From the NCBI GenBank assembly GCA_020636195.1, contig JACJYH010000005.1, positions 1 to 64,000 of the forward strand: a stretch of DNA of 64,000 bases, written 5' to 3'. The notes beneath the pieces were generated by a model. That model searched no databases. It saw nothing but the letters and a program-made list of their open reading frames with translations, and had not been told where the DNA came from. Numbering within the stretch: the first letter of the stretch is position 1; each line of letters starts with the position of its first letter. This DNA is from Lewinellaceae bacterium. GTDB taxonomy: Bacteria > Bacteroidota > Bacteroidia > Chitinophagales > Saprospiraceae. Both the position numbers and the translations under genes were made by a program. Shown here piece by piece: positions 1 through 9,191 of the stretch.

Positions 1-534
1 AGAAAATTTCATTTTATGGCAGAAAACGATTTTGCAACAAACGGAAATGATGGTATGGCAATGTTTCAAAATACAAGATGGAGCATAGGTACAGAATGGC
101 GTTTAGGCTATAACGATATGCACGGCTACGAAACTGAAACGCATATAGGAAGATACATTGGCAAAATGCAATGGTTTATGCCATTCATAGGTTTTGATTG
201 GCGATACAGAAAATTAGGACATAACGAAATAGAAAAAAACCTTTTCGGACAAACCAACACCAAAGACAATAGAACACAAGTAAGTTTGGGTTTCAATTAT
301 ACATTGCCAATGATGATTTCACTACAAGCAGAAATTTATCAAGATGGCAATGTAAGATTACAATTAATGAGAGAAGACATACCTATTACTAAGCGTTTGC
401 GAATGGCTTTTATGGTAAACACCGACAAAGAATATATGGTAAGTTTTCGCTATATAATTAGTAGAAATCTGGGAGTTACCACTCATTATGATAGCGATAT
501 GGGGCTGGGGTTTGGATTAACATTGAACTATTGA
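1..534 (+). CDS. C-terminal part of multicopper oxidase-CopB-like barrel fusion (5' end outside window)
   Basis: The reading frame is open from base 1, so the first internal Met (base 16) is not the start; the gene continues to the left. The 177 visible residues are rich in aromatic and alternating polar/hydrophobic strands and end in LTLNY, as expected of an outer-membrane barrel-like domain. A second copy at 9192-10090 shows the same domain directly behind a copper-oxidase C-terminus, so this is inferred to be the tail of a CopA-type multicopper oxidase joined to a CopB-like copper resistance domain, acting in the periplasm/outer membrane. It is followed by the metal efflux genes. The two copies are about 90% identical in protein by eye. 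The CopB-like label rests on general resemblance and on context. Confidence 0.65.
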   Translation, partial: RKFHFMAENDFATNGNDGMAMFQNTRWSIGTEWRLGYNDMHGYETETHIGRYIGKMQWFMPFIGFDWRYRKLGHNEIEKNLFGQTNTKDNRTQVSLGFNYTLPMMISLQAEIYQDGNVRLQLMREDIPITKRLRMAFMVNTDKEYMVSFRYIISRNLGVTTHYDSDMGLGFGLTLNY

Positions 535-578
535 TTGTAATTATTAAATAAATAAATTGTAATTATTAAATAAATAAA
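535..578. repeat. Two exact 22-bp tandem copies in an AT-rich spacer
   Basis: TTGTAATTATTAAATAAATA plus AA occurs at 535-556 and again at 557-578 without a gap. The second copy supplies the TTG that could act as a -33 element for the promoter at 580-587. It may be simple slippage duplication. Confidence 0.8.
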
Positions 579-587
579 CTACCTTTG
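557..587 (+). promoter_or_regulatory. Bacteroidota-type promoter, -7 box TACCTTTG
   Basis: TACCTTTG (580-587) matches the TAnnTTTG -7 consensus, and TTG at 557-559 lies about 20 nt upstream as a -33 element. The ATG of the next gene is at 593, so the transcript would be leaderless or nearly so. It probably drives the 593 gene and perhaps the whole efflux operon. Confidence 0.6.
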
Positions 588-592
588 CCCCA

Positions 593-919
593 ATGAAAAT
601 TTTTGATTTTTTTATGGCTATCTATATTTTGGTACTCAGTGTAGTACCTTGTAGCGATATACATAATGCTTGCAACAAAGAAAATTCAAAAACAGAACTT
701 TCCCAAAACCACGACCACCAACAAGACCAAGACGATAACTGCACACCTTTTTGCACTTGCACTTGTTGTAGTGCTTCGTTTGTCAGTGTTGATTTTACCC
801 CCTTTCAACTAACCAAACCAACTGAATTTACAATTTCTCAAAAAATTACAATTCGTAATTTCTCTCTCATTTCCAACTTCTACGGAAATATTTGGCAGCC
901 ACCAAAGATTAATGTTTAA
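593..919 (+). CDS. Small Cys/His-rich exported protein, DUF6660-like
   Basis: 108 aa. A hydrophobic N-terminus (about residues 8-20, FMAIYILVLSVVPCSD) is followed by a His/Asp-rich stretch (NHDHQQDQDD) and a Cys cluster (CTPFCTCTCCSAS, about residues 53-65), and the chain ends in the motif IWQPPK. This pattern fits the Bacteroidota DUF6660 family, small proteins often found next to CusA/CzcA pumps; that assignment is from memory. Metal binding is inferred from the Cys/His content and context. The start at 593 lies 5 nt after the -7 box; an in-frame ATG at 614 is an alternative that would shorten the signal peptide. Confidence 0.65.
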   Translation: MKIFDFFMAIYILVLSVVPCSDIHNACNKENSKTELSQNHDHQQDQDDNCTPFCTCTCCSASFVSVDFTPFQLTKPTEFTISQKITIRNFSLISNFYGNIWQPPKINV

Positions 920-1068
920 TTTTTTATTGATTAGTGTTTAATCATAGCTGTGCTTTTTCATTTTGAATAAGCATTGTCTTGTTGCACTTATCTTTTTTTA
1001 ATTGCTTTTTGCTTGATTGCAAATAGCCAATTAGCCAGTAAAAATTCATTCATTAATAATAAATAAAA

Positions 1069-4000
1069 GTGTTAGATAATATAATTAAATTCAGTATAAA
1101 AAACAAAATCGTAATTGGTATTGCGACTTTGTTACTCATTATATGGGGTGTATGGAGTGCTACCAAACTACCCATTGATGCCGTACCTGATATTACCAAC
1201 AATCAGGTGCAAATATTTACTACTTGTCCTACATTGGCAGGGCAGGAAGTAGAGCAGTTGGTAACTTCACCCATAGAAAAAAGCATTGCCAATATTCCAG
1301 ATATTGAAGAAGTGAGAAGCATTTCTCGGTTTGGTTTATCGGTAATTACGGTAGTGTTCAAAGATGAAGTAAATATTTATTTTGCAAGGCAACTTATAAA
1401 TGAAAAGCTAAAAGAAGCCGAAGAAAATATTCCCACAGGCATTGGCACACCAGAGTTAGCACCAGTAAGCACAGGTCTTGGCGAAGTGTATCAATACATT
1501 ATTCACCCTAAAAAAGGAAGTGAAGGTAAATACAATGCCAAAGATTTGCGTACTATGCAAGATTGGGTTGTTGCAAGGCAACTTAACGGCACACCCGGCA
1601 TTGCCGAAGTAAATAGTTTTGGTGGCGAATTGAAACAATACGAAGTATCTGTTAATCCAAATCGCTTAAAAGCAATGGGGGTTAGTATTCCAGATATTTT
1701 TGAGGCTCTTGAAAAAAACAATCAAAATACAGGAGGTGCTTATATTGACAAAAAGCCAAATGCTTATTTCATAAGAGGTATAGGCTTGGTTACTTCAATT
1801 GAAGATGTGCAAAATATTGCAGTAAAAAATACAGGAGGTATTCCCATTTTTATAAAAGATGTAGCTGATGTAAGGTTTGGTTTTGCTACTCGATATGGTG
1901 CTATGACCTATAATGGTGAAGTAGATGCCGTAGGTGGTGTGGTAATGATGCTAAAAGGCGAAAATAGTAACGAAGTAGTAAAGCGTATTAAAGCAAAAAT
2001 ACCTACTATTCAAAAATCTTTACCCGAAGATGTAATTATAGAACCTTATTTGGATAGGACAGATTTAGTAGGCAGGGCAATTAGCACTGTAGAAAAAAAC
2101 CTAATTGAAGGTGCATTAATTGTCATTTTTGTATTGGTATTGTTTTTAGGTAATTTAAGAGCAGGGCTTATTGTGGCTTCTGCCATTCCCTTATCAATGC
2201 TTTTTGCATTGGGCTTGATGAATGTGTTTGGAGTAAGTGCTAATCTAATGAGTTTGGGTGCTATTGATTTTGGGTTAATTGTAGATGGTGCTGTAATTAT
2301 TGTAGAAGCGACTTTGCACCATTTGGGTTTACGAAAATCTATGCAACGATTAACTCAAACGGAAATGGATGAAGAAGTATTTGTATCGGCTTCTAAAATC
2401 CGTAGTAGTGCTGCCTTTGGAGAAATAATAATTTTAATTGTTTACATTCCTATCCTTACGCTTATTGGCATTGAAGGCAAAATGTTTACACCTATGGCGA
2501 AAACAGTAGGCTTTGCCATTTTAGGAGCATTAATTTTATCGCTTACCTACATACCAATGATGTGTGCTTTGTTTTTACCTAAAAAAATAAATCATAATAA
2601 AAACTTTAGCGATAAAATGATGGATTTTTTCCAACGCATTTATCAGCCTTTATTACAAAAAGCCATACAATTTAAATATTGGTTAGTAGGTATTACAGTT
2701 TCTCTTTTTGTAGTGTCGCTTATTATTTTTTCAAGATTAGGAGGCGAATTTATACCCACATTAGCCGAAGGCGATTTTGCCTTTCATTGCATATTGCCAC
2801 AAGGTAGCTCATTGAGCCAAAGTATAGAAACTTCAATGCAAGCTTCACGGATTATCAAAAAATTTGATGAAGTAAAAATGGTAGTAGGAAAAACAGGAAG
2901 TGCCGAAGTGCCTACCGACCCAATGCCACCAGAAGCTACCGATATGATGATAATATTAAAGCCACAAAAAGAGTGGAAGTCTAATAAAACATACGATGAA
3001 TTAGCCGATGAAATTTCTGAAAAATTAGAAGCAATACCAGGGGTGTTTTTTGAAAAAAATCAACCCATACAAATGCGTTTTAATGAATTGATGACAGGTA
3101 TTAGGCAAGATGTGGCTGTAAAAATATTTGGCGAAAATTTAGACAGTCTTTTAATCTATGCGAAACAAGTGAGTAATGTAGTGCAGTCGGTACAAGGTGC
3201 TACAGCACCACAAGTAGAAAGAGTGAGTGGCTTACCACAAATAAATATTGAGTACGATAGATTGCGTTTAGCTAATTATGGATTGACAGTAAAAGATGTA
3301 AACGATATTGTAAGTACAGCCTTTGCAGGAAAAAGTACGGGTGTGGTTTTTGAAAACGAAAGAAAGTTTGATTTAGTAGTACGATTAGACAGTACTTACA
3401 GAAGTAGTATAGAAGATGTAAATAATTTGATGATACCTACCAATACAGGCAATCAAATACCACTATCACAGGTGGCTAATATCAATTTTAAAGTGGGTCC
3501 TGCACAAATAAGCCGTGAAGCAGGTAAGCGAAGAATAGTGATTGGCTTTAATGTAAAAGGTAGAGATGTGCAAAGTGTGGTTACCGAGATTCAAGAAAAA
3601 TTAAATACTCAAATTAAATTGCCTTCGGGTTATTATTTTACTTATGGTGGCACTTTTGAGAACTTACAAAAAGCCAGTAAGCGTTTAATGATAGCAGTAC
3701 CTATTTCATTATTACTCATTTTTATGTTGCTATATTTTACATTCCATAGTTTCAAACAAGCCAGTTTAATTTTTACAGCCATACCAATGAGTGCTATTGG
3801 TGGCGTATTTGCTTTACTACTTAGAGGAATGCCATTTAGTATAAGTGCAGGTATTGGTTTTATTGCTTTGTTTGGTGTAGCAGTGTTAAATGGAATTGTA
3901 CTCATAGGCACTTTCAACCAATTAGAAAAAGAGGGTATAAGCGATGTAATAAAAAGAGTAATAGAAGGTACAAAAATTAGATTGCGACCAGTATTGATGA

Positions 4001-5433
4001 CAGCCACCGTTGCCAGTCTTGGTTTTTTACCGATGGCATTAAGTAGCAGTGCAGGTGCAGAAGTACAAAAGCCCTTAGCTACGGTAGTAATAGGCGGTTT
4101 AATAACAGCAACATTCCTTACGCTATTTGTATTGCCTTTATTGTATATCATTTTTAATACAAAAATTAATTTAAAAAGAAAACCTAAAGTGAAGAAAATA
4201 ACAACTGTAACAACAATACTATTAATACTTTTTGCCTTCAATGTAAATGCTCAAAATGTAAGGTCATTAAATATTGATGAGGCAATTAATTTAGCTATTC
4301 AAAATAATCAGTCCATAAAAGCAAGTGGTTTAGATATTAAAGCTACGGAGAGTTTAAAGAAAACAGCTAATGAGTTACCAAAGTTAGATTTTAATGCACA
4401 GCTTGGTCAATACAACAGCATAAAATTTGATAATGCTTTTCAACTTTCACAAACTATTCCTTTTCCAACTTTATTTGGTGCTAAAAAAGAATTGATTAAT
4501 GCAGAAATAAAAGCGAAACAAATACAACAACAAGTATCTATCTATGAAATAAAAAATCAGGTTCGTAGTATATTTTATCAAATAGAATATTTGCAATACA
4601 ATAAGCTAAAACTTCAAAGTTTGGATAGTTTGTACAATGAATTTATACGAGTGGCACAGTTGCGATACAAAACAGGCGATACCAAAAAAATTGAAATCAG
4701 TACAGCCGAAACTAAAAAGGGTGAAATCAATTTATTAGCACAGCAAAATCAAGTGTATTTACAATCTGCCTATCAAAGTTTAAAAACATTGTTAAATACA
4801 AATGATAGCCTTGTAATAGCTTCAAATATTGCATATGCACCCTTACAAGTAAATAGTTTGATAGATAGTAGTGCAATAAATAACCACCCAATGTTGCAAT
4901 CTATTTATCAAAATATGCAAATAGCAGAGCAAAGCAAAAAAGTAGAAAAAGCACAAGGTTTACCCGATTTCAAAATTGGTTATTCCAATCAATCATTAAT
5001 AGGCATACAAACTATAAATGGAGTAGACAAATATTTTGGGGCAGGCAATCGTTTTAATGTAGTAAATATTGGTGTGGCAATTCCTTTGACCGTTGGAGCT
5101 ACCAAAGCCCGTATTAAAAGTTTAGAGTATCAAAAACAAAGTTTAGCAACACAAGTAGAGTATCAATCTACATTACTCAACACCCAACTGCAAAATGCTT
5201 TAGCACAATACCAACAAGATGCACAGCAATACAATTATTATAAAATACAAGCATTGCTCAATGCCGATGATATTGTAAAAGCTGCACAGTTAGGCTATCG
5301 CACAGGTGATATCACCTATGTAGAGTATTTGTTTGCTTTGCAAACAGCCACCGATATACAACTAAAATATTTGCAATCTATTCAGCAAATTAACCAAACA
5401 GTGATAAATATAAATTCAATAATTAATAAATAA
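1069..5433 (+). CDS. CusA/CzcA-type heavy-metal RND efflux pump fused to TolC-like outer-membrane factor
   Basis: 1454 aa with a GTG start; no ATG precedes the conserved N-terminus (LDNIIKFSIKNK). Residues 1 to about 1035 are a complete heavy-metal RND transporter with twelve expected membrane segments. The proton-relay motif DFGLIVDGAVIIVE places D400, D406 and E413 where CzcA has its essential acidic residues, which favours Zn/Co/Cd-type chemistry, although the label CusA/CzcA is generic. After a short basic linker there is an internal signal-like hydrophobic stretch (about 1043-1061, ending NVNAQ), then a TolC/OEP domain (about 1063-1454) with coiled-coil helices. A GTG at 4189 could alternatively start a separate OEP protein. 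The adaptor gene follows after 8 nt. Together they would form a trans-envelope efflux complex. Confidence 0.93.
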   Translation: MLDNIIKFSIKNKIVIGIATLLLIIWGVWSATKLPIDAVPDITNNQVQIFTTCPTLAGQEVEQLVTSPIEKSIANIPDIEEVRSISRFGLSVITVVFKDEVNIYFARQLINEKLKEAEENIPTGIGTPELAPVSTGLGEVYQYIIHPKKGSEGKYNAKDLRTMQDWVVARQLNGTPGIAEVNSFGGELKQYEVSVNPNRLKAMGVSIPDIFEALEKNNQNTGGAYIDKKPNAYFIRGIGLVTSIEDVQNIAVKNTGGIPIFIKDVADVRFGFATRYGAMTYNGEVDAVGGVVMMLKGENSNEVVKRIKAKIPTIQKSLPEDVIIEPYLDRTDLVGRAISTVEKNLIEGALIVIFVLVLFLGNLRAGLIVASAIPLSMLFALGLMNVFGVSANLMSLGAIDFGLIVDGAVIIVEATLHHLGLRKSMQRLTQTEMDEEVFVSASKIRSSAAFGEIIILIVYIPILTLIGIEGKMFTPMAKTVGFAILGALILSLTYIPMMCALFLPKKINHNKNFSDKMMDFFQRIYQPLLQKAIQFKYWLVGITVSLFVVSLIIFSRLGGEFIPTLAEGDFAFHCILPQGSSLSQSIETSMQASRIIKKFDEVKMVVGKTGSAEVPTDPMPPEATDMMIILKPQKEWKSNKTYDELADEISEKLEAIPGVFFEKNQPIQMRFNELMTGIRQDVAVKIFGENLDSLLIYAKQVSNVVQSVQGATAPQVERVSGLPQINIEYDRLRLANYGLTVKDVNDIVSTAFAGKSTGVVFENERKFDLVVRLDSTYRSSIEDVNNLMIPTNTGNQIPLSQVANINFKVGPAQISREAGKRRIVIGFNVKGRDVQSVVTEIQEKLNTQIKLPSGYYFTYGGTFENLQKASKRLMIAVPISLLLIFMLLYFTFHSFKQASLIFTAIPMSAIGGVFALLLRGMPFSISAGIGFIALFGVAVLNGIVLIGTFNQLEKEGISDVIKRVIEGTKIRLRPVLMTATVASLGFLPMALSSSAGAEVQKPLATVVIGGLITATFLTLFVLPLLYIIFNTKINLKRKPKVKKITTVTTILLILFAFNVNAQNVRSLNIDEAINLAIQNNQSIKASGLDIKATESLKKTANELPKLDFNAQLGQYNSIKFDNAFQLSQTIPFPTLFGAKKELINAEIKAKQIQQQVSIYEIKNQVRSIFYQIEYLQYNKLKLQSLDSLYNEFIRVAQLRYKTGDTKKIEISTAETKKGEINLLAQQNQVYLQSAYQSLKTLLNTNDSLVIASNIAYAPLQVNSLIDSSAINNHPMLQSIYQNMQIAEQSKKVEKAQGLPDFKIGYSNQSLIGIQTINGVDKYFGAGNRFNVVNIGVAIPLTVGATKARIKSLEYQKQSLATQVEYQSTLLNTQLQNALAQYQQDAQQYNYYKIQALLNADDIVKAAQLGYRTGDITYVEYLFALQTATDIQLKYLQSIQQINQTVININSIINK

Positions 5434-5441
5434 TAAAAAAT

Positions 5442-6731
5442 ATGTCATTCAGTATAAATAAAATAATAAGTTTAGCAATCATACTTTGTATGATACTATC
5501 AGCTTGTCATAATCACAAAGAAGGCGATGGACACAACCACGGCACAGCCGAAACAAAAAGTGAAGCAAAGCCAGAAGCAACCCACGAAGAAGCACCAGCT
5601 ACAATTGCAGCCCTTACAGCCGAACAAATAAAAACTGTAGGAATTACTTATGGCAATGTAGAAATGAAAGAACTAACGGCTACTATTAAAGCTAATGGTA
5701 ATTTAAAAGTACCCAATAATAATAAAGGCAATGCCACTTCATTATACGGTGGTGTAATCAAATCTTTAAATGTTCAAATTGGTTCTTTTGTTCGTAAAGG
5801 GCAAGTAATAGCCACCATTGCCAATCCACAGTTTATACAATTGCAAGAAGAATATTTAACCATAGCCAGTAAAATTATTTTTGCTGAGCAAGAATTAGCA
5901 AGACAAAAAGAACTCAACGAGGGCAATGCCGGTGCAAAGAAAAATTTGCAAAGTGCCGATGCAGAATTAAAAACATTAAGAACTCGTAGAGCTTCCTTAC
6001 AACAACAAATTCAGCTAATGGGTATCAATCCTAATAATGTTTCTAACAGTAATCTACAATCAGCTTTAGTGGTTACAAGCCCTATAAGTGGCACAGTGAG
6101 TAATGTGTTTGCAAAAATAGGCAGTTATGTAGATGTATCTTCACCAGTAGCAGAAATAGTTGATAACGGATCACTGCATTTAGACTTAAATGTATTTGAA
6201 AAAGATCTACCAATGCTAAGAGTAGGACAAACCATACATTTTACACTAACCAATAATCCTACAAAAGAGTACGATGCACAAGTGTATAGCATAGGCACAG
6301 CATTTGAAAACGATAGCAAAACCATACCAGTACATTGTAATGTAAAAGGCAATAAAATAGGCCTGATAGATGGAATGAATATAACAGGTATTGTAAGTTT
6401 AAATAATGTAACTACACCAGCAGTGCCTAATGATGCGATTGTAGAAGCCGATGGTAAATATTATATATTTATTATTACTAACAAAGAACCCGAAGAACAC
6501 CACGAAGAAGGTGAAGAAGGTCACAACCACAAAGAAGCAGAAAAAAGCAAGGAAGCAGAGCCAAAAAAAATGACCAACTTTGAAAAAATAGAAGTGGTAA
6601 AAAGTGTATCTAATATGGGTTACACGGCTATTACTTTTGTAAATGAAATACCAAAAAATGCAAAAATTGTAACTAAAGGTGCTTTCTTTATCAATGCTAA
6701 ATTATCAAACACAGGAGGTCACGAACATTAA
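5442..6731 (+). CDS. Heavy-metal RND efflux periplasmic adaptor (CusB/CzcB-like lipoprotein)
   Basis: 429 aa. The N-terminus carries a lipobox (LSAC, Cys22), so the protein is probably lipid-anchored. A His-rich segment follows directly (HNHKEGDGHNHG), and a second acidic/His-rich stretch lies near residues 349-372, both plausible metal-binding loops. The middle contains a barrel-sandwich/biotinyl-lipoyl-like hybrid (GGVIKSLNVQIGSFVRKGQ) and a coiled-coil hairpin (about residues 140-190), typical of membrane fusion proteins. It links the RND pump to the OEP part encoded in the preceding gene. The order pump-OEP then adaptor, 8 nt apart, indicates one operon. Confidence 0.9.
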   Translation: MSFSINKIISLAIILCMILSACHNHKEGDGHNHGTAETKSEAKPEATHEEAPATIAALTAEQIKTVGITYGNVEMKELTATIKANGNLKVPNNNKGNATSLYGGVIKSLNVQIGSFVRKGQVIATIANPQFIQLQEEYLTIASKIIFAEQELARQKELNEGNAGAKKNLQSADAELKTLRTRRASLQQQIQLMGINPNNVSNSNLQSALVVTSPISGTVSNVFAKIGSYVDVSSPVAEIVDNGSLHLDLNVFEKDLPMLRVGQTIHFTLTNNPTKEYDAQVYSIGTAFENDSKTIPVHCNVKGNKIGLIDGMNITGIVSLNNVTTPAVPNDAIVEADGKYYIFIITNKEPEEHHEEGEEGHNHKEAEKSKEAEPKKMTNFEKIEVVKSVSNMGYTAITFVNEIPKNAKIVTKGAFFINAKLSNTGGHEH

Positions 6732-6747
6732 AAATCTTTATTGTAAA

Positions 6748-7113
6748 ATGAAACTATATATTAATATTCCAAAAACTCTAAAACCCTACTATCAAGTAGA
6801 ATTGGATAAAGCTAAGTTATTTCTAAGCGATGGTAAACTGCAAGAGTGTTGGCGACATTATGAAAGAGCTCATATTTTAGGTCAGCGTTATCCGATACAA
6901 CACAGTTATGTGCATTGGCAAATGCTAAAATTTGGTATAAAAATAAAAAGCACTAAAGAAGTATTGGGGCAAATTACAAGATTGATTTTTGGGGGTATAA
7001 AATCTTTTGTAGGCACAGTTCCTATTGGAAATACAGGGGGTGCTAATATACCACCATTAAAGCCAATGGAAATACCAGCAGATTTACAAAAAATATTAAC
7101 TATAAATTCTTAA
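6748..7113 (+). CDS. DUF3703 family protein
   Basis: 121 aa. The start ATG at 6748, 16 nt after the adaptor stop, gives a normal N-terminus (MKLYINIPKTLKPYY); the longer frame overlapping the adaptor is unlikely. A two-helix, TPR-like core has the motif HYERAHILGQRYPIQHSYVH and a C-terminal VPIGNTGGANIPPLKPM. This combination matches my knowledge of the DUF3703 family, which is found in metal-resistance clusters. Its function is not established. It sits between the RND adaptor and the P-type ATPase, with 2 nt to the latter, so it is co-transcribed with metal efflux genes. Confidence 0.8.
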   Translation: MKLYINIPKTLKPYYQVELDKAKLFLSDGKLQECWRHYERAHILGQRYPIQHSYVHWQMLKFGIKIKSTKEVLGQITRLIFGGIKSFVGTVPIGNTGGANIPPLKPMEIPADLQKILTINS

Positions 7114-7115
7114 TA

Positions 7116-9152
7116 ATGCAACATAAACACACATACGATGCACAAGGCAAACAACTTTGCTGCACTCAACAAGAAAAAATATACACCCAAGCAGGTGCAG
7201 CAGCATTATTGAAAGATGGACATAGTAAGGATGATGGTCACAACCACGACCATAGTGATGATGACGGACACGACCATTCTTCAAGCAATGATAGCACTTT
7301 TAAAATGTTTTTACCTGCTATAATAAGTTTGGTTTTATTATTTATTGCTATTGCACTTGATAATTGGTTTCCACAAACTTGGTTCACAGGTTGGGTTCGT
7401 ATTGTTTGGTATGTAGTAGCTTATGCACCTGTTGGCTTTCCTGTAATTAAAGAAGCATTTGTAAGTATAAGTAAAGGCGAAATATTTTCTGAATTTCTTT
7501 TAATGAGCATTGCCACCATTGGGGCTTTTGCTATTGGCGAATACCCTGAAGGCGTGGCAGTGATGTTGTTTTATGCTGTAGGTGAAGTGTTTCAAACCAT
7601 AGCTGTAAAAAGAGCTAAAGCCAATATTAAAACTTTACTTGACCAACGACCCGATGAAGTAACCATTTTAGAGAATAATCAACCAAAAACAGTAAAGGCA
7701 GAAGTTGTAAATATTGGTACAATCATTCAATTAAAGCCAGGTGAAAAATCAGGTTTAGATGGCGAATTATTAACGGACAATGCCTCGTTTAATACAGCTG
7801 CACTTACAGGCGAAAGCAAACCCGATACCAAAGTAAAAGGCGAAACAGTATTGGCAGGAATGATAAACCTAAACACAGTAGCACAAGTAAAAGTAACTAC
7901 AGCATACACAGATAGCAAGTTGAGTAAAATTTTAGAATTGGTGCAAAATGCCACAGCACAAAAAGCACCAACAGAATTATTTATAAGAAAGTTTGCAAAA
8001 ATATATACACCAATTGTTGTGCTTTTGGCTATTCTCATTACGGTGCTACCTTATTTTTTGGTAGAAAATTATATATTCAGTCAATGGCTTTATAGGGCAT
8101 TGGTTTTCTTGGTTATCAGTTGCCCTTGTGCTTTGGTTATTAGTATTCCATTGGGTTATTTTGGTGGCATAGGAGCAGCTTCCAAAAACGGAATTTTATT
8201 TAAAGGCAGTAATTTTTTAGACATAATAGCCAATATTCAAAATGTAGTGATGGATAAAACAGGCACTATGACCGAAGGCGTTTTTAAAGTGCAAGAAGTA
8301 ATATTAAAAGCTGAATTTAATAAGGAAGAAATATTGCAAATGGTAAATACATTAGAAAGCCAAAGTACACACCCTGTTGCAACTGCCATTCATAATTATG
8401 TGGGCAAAGTAGATAACAATATTAAATTAGAAAATGTAGAAGAAATAAGTGGACACGGATTAAAAGCAACAGTAAATAATAAAGAACTATTAGTAGGTAA
8501 TTTTAAACTAATGGATAAATTCAATATTACTTATGATATTGACCCAACCACCATAGTTTATACGCTAATAGCCATTGCTTACGATAAAAAATTTGTTGGT
8601 TATCTAACCATTGCAGATAGTATTAAAGAAGATGCTCAACTAACTATTGACAAGCTAAAGGTATTGAATGTAAGCACAACAATGCTAAGTGGCGATAAAT
8701 CAACTGTTGTAAATTTTGTAGCAAATAAGTTAGGCATTGCAAATGCTTTTGGCGATTTGTTGCCAGAAGATAAAGTAAATAAAGTAAAAGAAATAAAAGC
8801 CAAAAATGAAACAGTAGCATTTGTGGGTGATGGTGTAAACGATGCACCTGTAGTAGCACTAAGCGATGTGGGTATAGCAATGGGTGGCTTAGGCAGTGAT
8901 GCTACTATTGAAACAGCAGATGTAGTAATACAAGATGATATGCCAAGCAAAATCCCAATGGCAATAAACATTGGCAAACAAACCAAAAAAATTGTTTGGC
9001 AAAATATAACAATGGCATTTGTAGTAAAAGCGATTGTTTTAATACTTGGTGCAGGTGGTTTAGCCACAATGTGGGAGGCTGTTTTTGCAGATGTAGGCGT
9101 GGCATTATTAGCGATTTTAAATGCAGTGAGAATACAGCGGATGAAGTTTTAA
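7116..9152 (+). CDS. P1B-type heavy-metal ATPase, Zn/Cd/Pb type (ZntA/CadA-like)
   Basis: 678 aa. All P-type ATPase signatures are visible: TGES, the membrane CPC (Cys336-Pro-Cys338), phosphorylation site DKTGT (Asp380), the HP dipeptide (His419-Pro) and GDGVNDAP (Asp572). Near the C-terminus a Lys in NITMAFVVK and a DVG in ADVGVALL are features of the Zn/Cd/Pb subgroup rather than Cu ATPases. There is no GMxCxxC metal-binding domain; instead the N-terminus has a CC pair and a His/Asp-rich tail (GHNHDHSDDDGHDH). It exports metal from the cytoplasm, complementing the periplasmic RND complex. It starts 2 nt after the DUF3703 stop. Confidence 0.92.
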   Translation: MQHKHTYDAQGKQLCCTQQEKIYTQAGAAALLKDGHSKDDGHNHDHSDDDGHDHSSSNDSTFKMFLPAIISLVLLFIAIALDNWFPQTWFTGWVRIVWYVVAYAPVGFPVIKEAFVSISKGEIFSEFLLMSIATIGAFAIGEYPEGVAVMLFYAVGEVFQTIAVKRAKANIKTLLDQRPDEVTILENNQPKTVKAEVVNIGTIIQLKPGEKSGLDGELLTDNASFNTAALTGESKPDTKVKGETVLAGMINLNTVAQVKVTTAYTDSKLSKILELVQNATAQKAPTELFIRKFAKIYTPIVVLLAILITVLPYFLVENYIFSQWLYRALVFLVISCPCALVISIPLGYFGGIGAASKNGILFKGSNFLDIIANIQNVVMDKTGTMTEGVFKVQEVILKAEFNKEEILQMVNTLESQSTHPVATAIHNYVGKVDNNIKLENVEEISGHGLKATVNNKELLVGNFKLMDKFNITYDIDPTTIVYTLIAIAYDKKFVGYLTIADSIKEDAQLTIDKLKVLNVSTTMLSGDKSTVVNFVANKLGIANAFGDLLPEDKVNKVKEIKAKNETVAFVGDGVNDAPVVALSDVGIAMGGLGSDATIETADVVIQDDMPSKIPMAINIGKQTKKIVWQNITMAFVVKAIVLILGAGGLATMWEAVFADVGVALLAILNAVRIQRMKF

Positions 9153-9191
9153 TCAATTTCTTAAAATGGATAATCAAAAAATATTTATAAA

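Noticed and set aside
3642..4241. 199-codon minus-strand ORF inside the RND pump gene
   Set aside because: It is antisense to a strongly conserved coding region and results from its codon bias.
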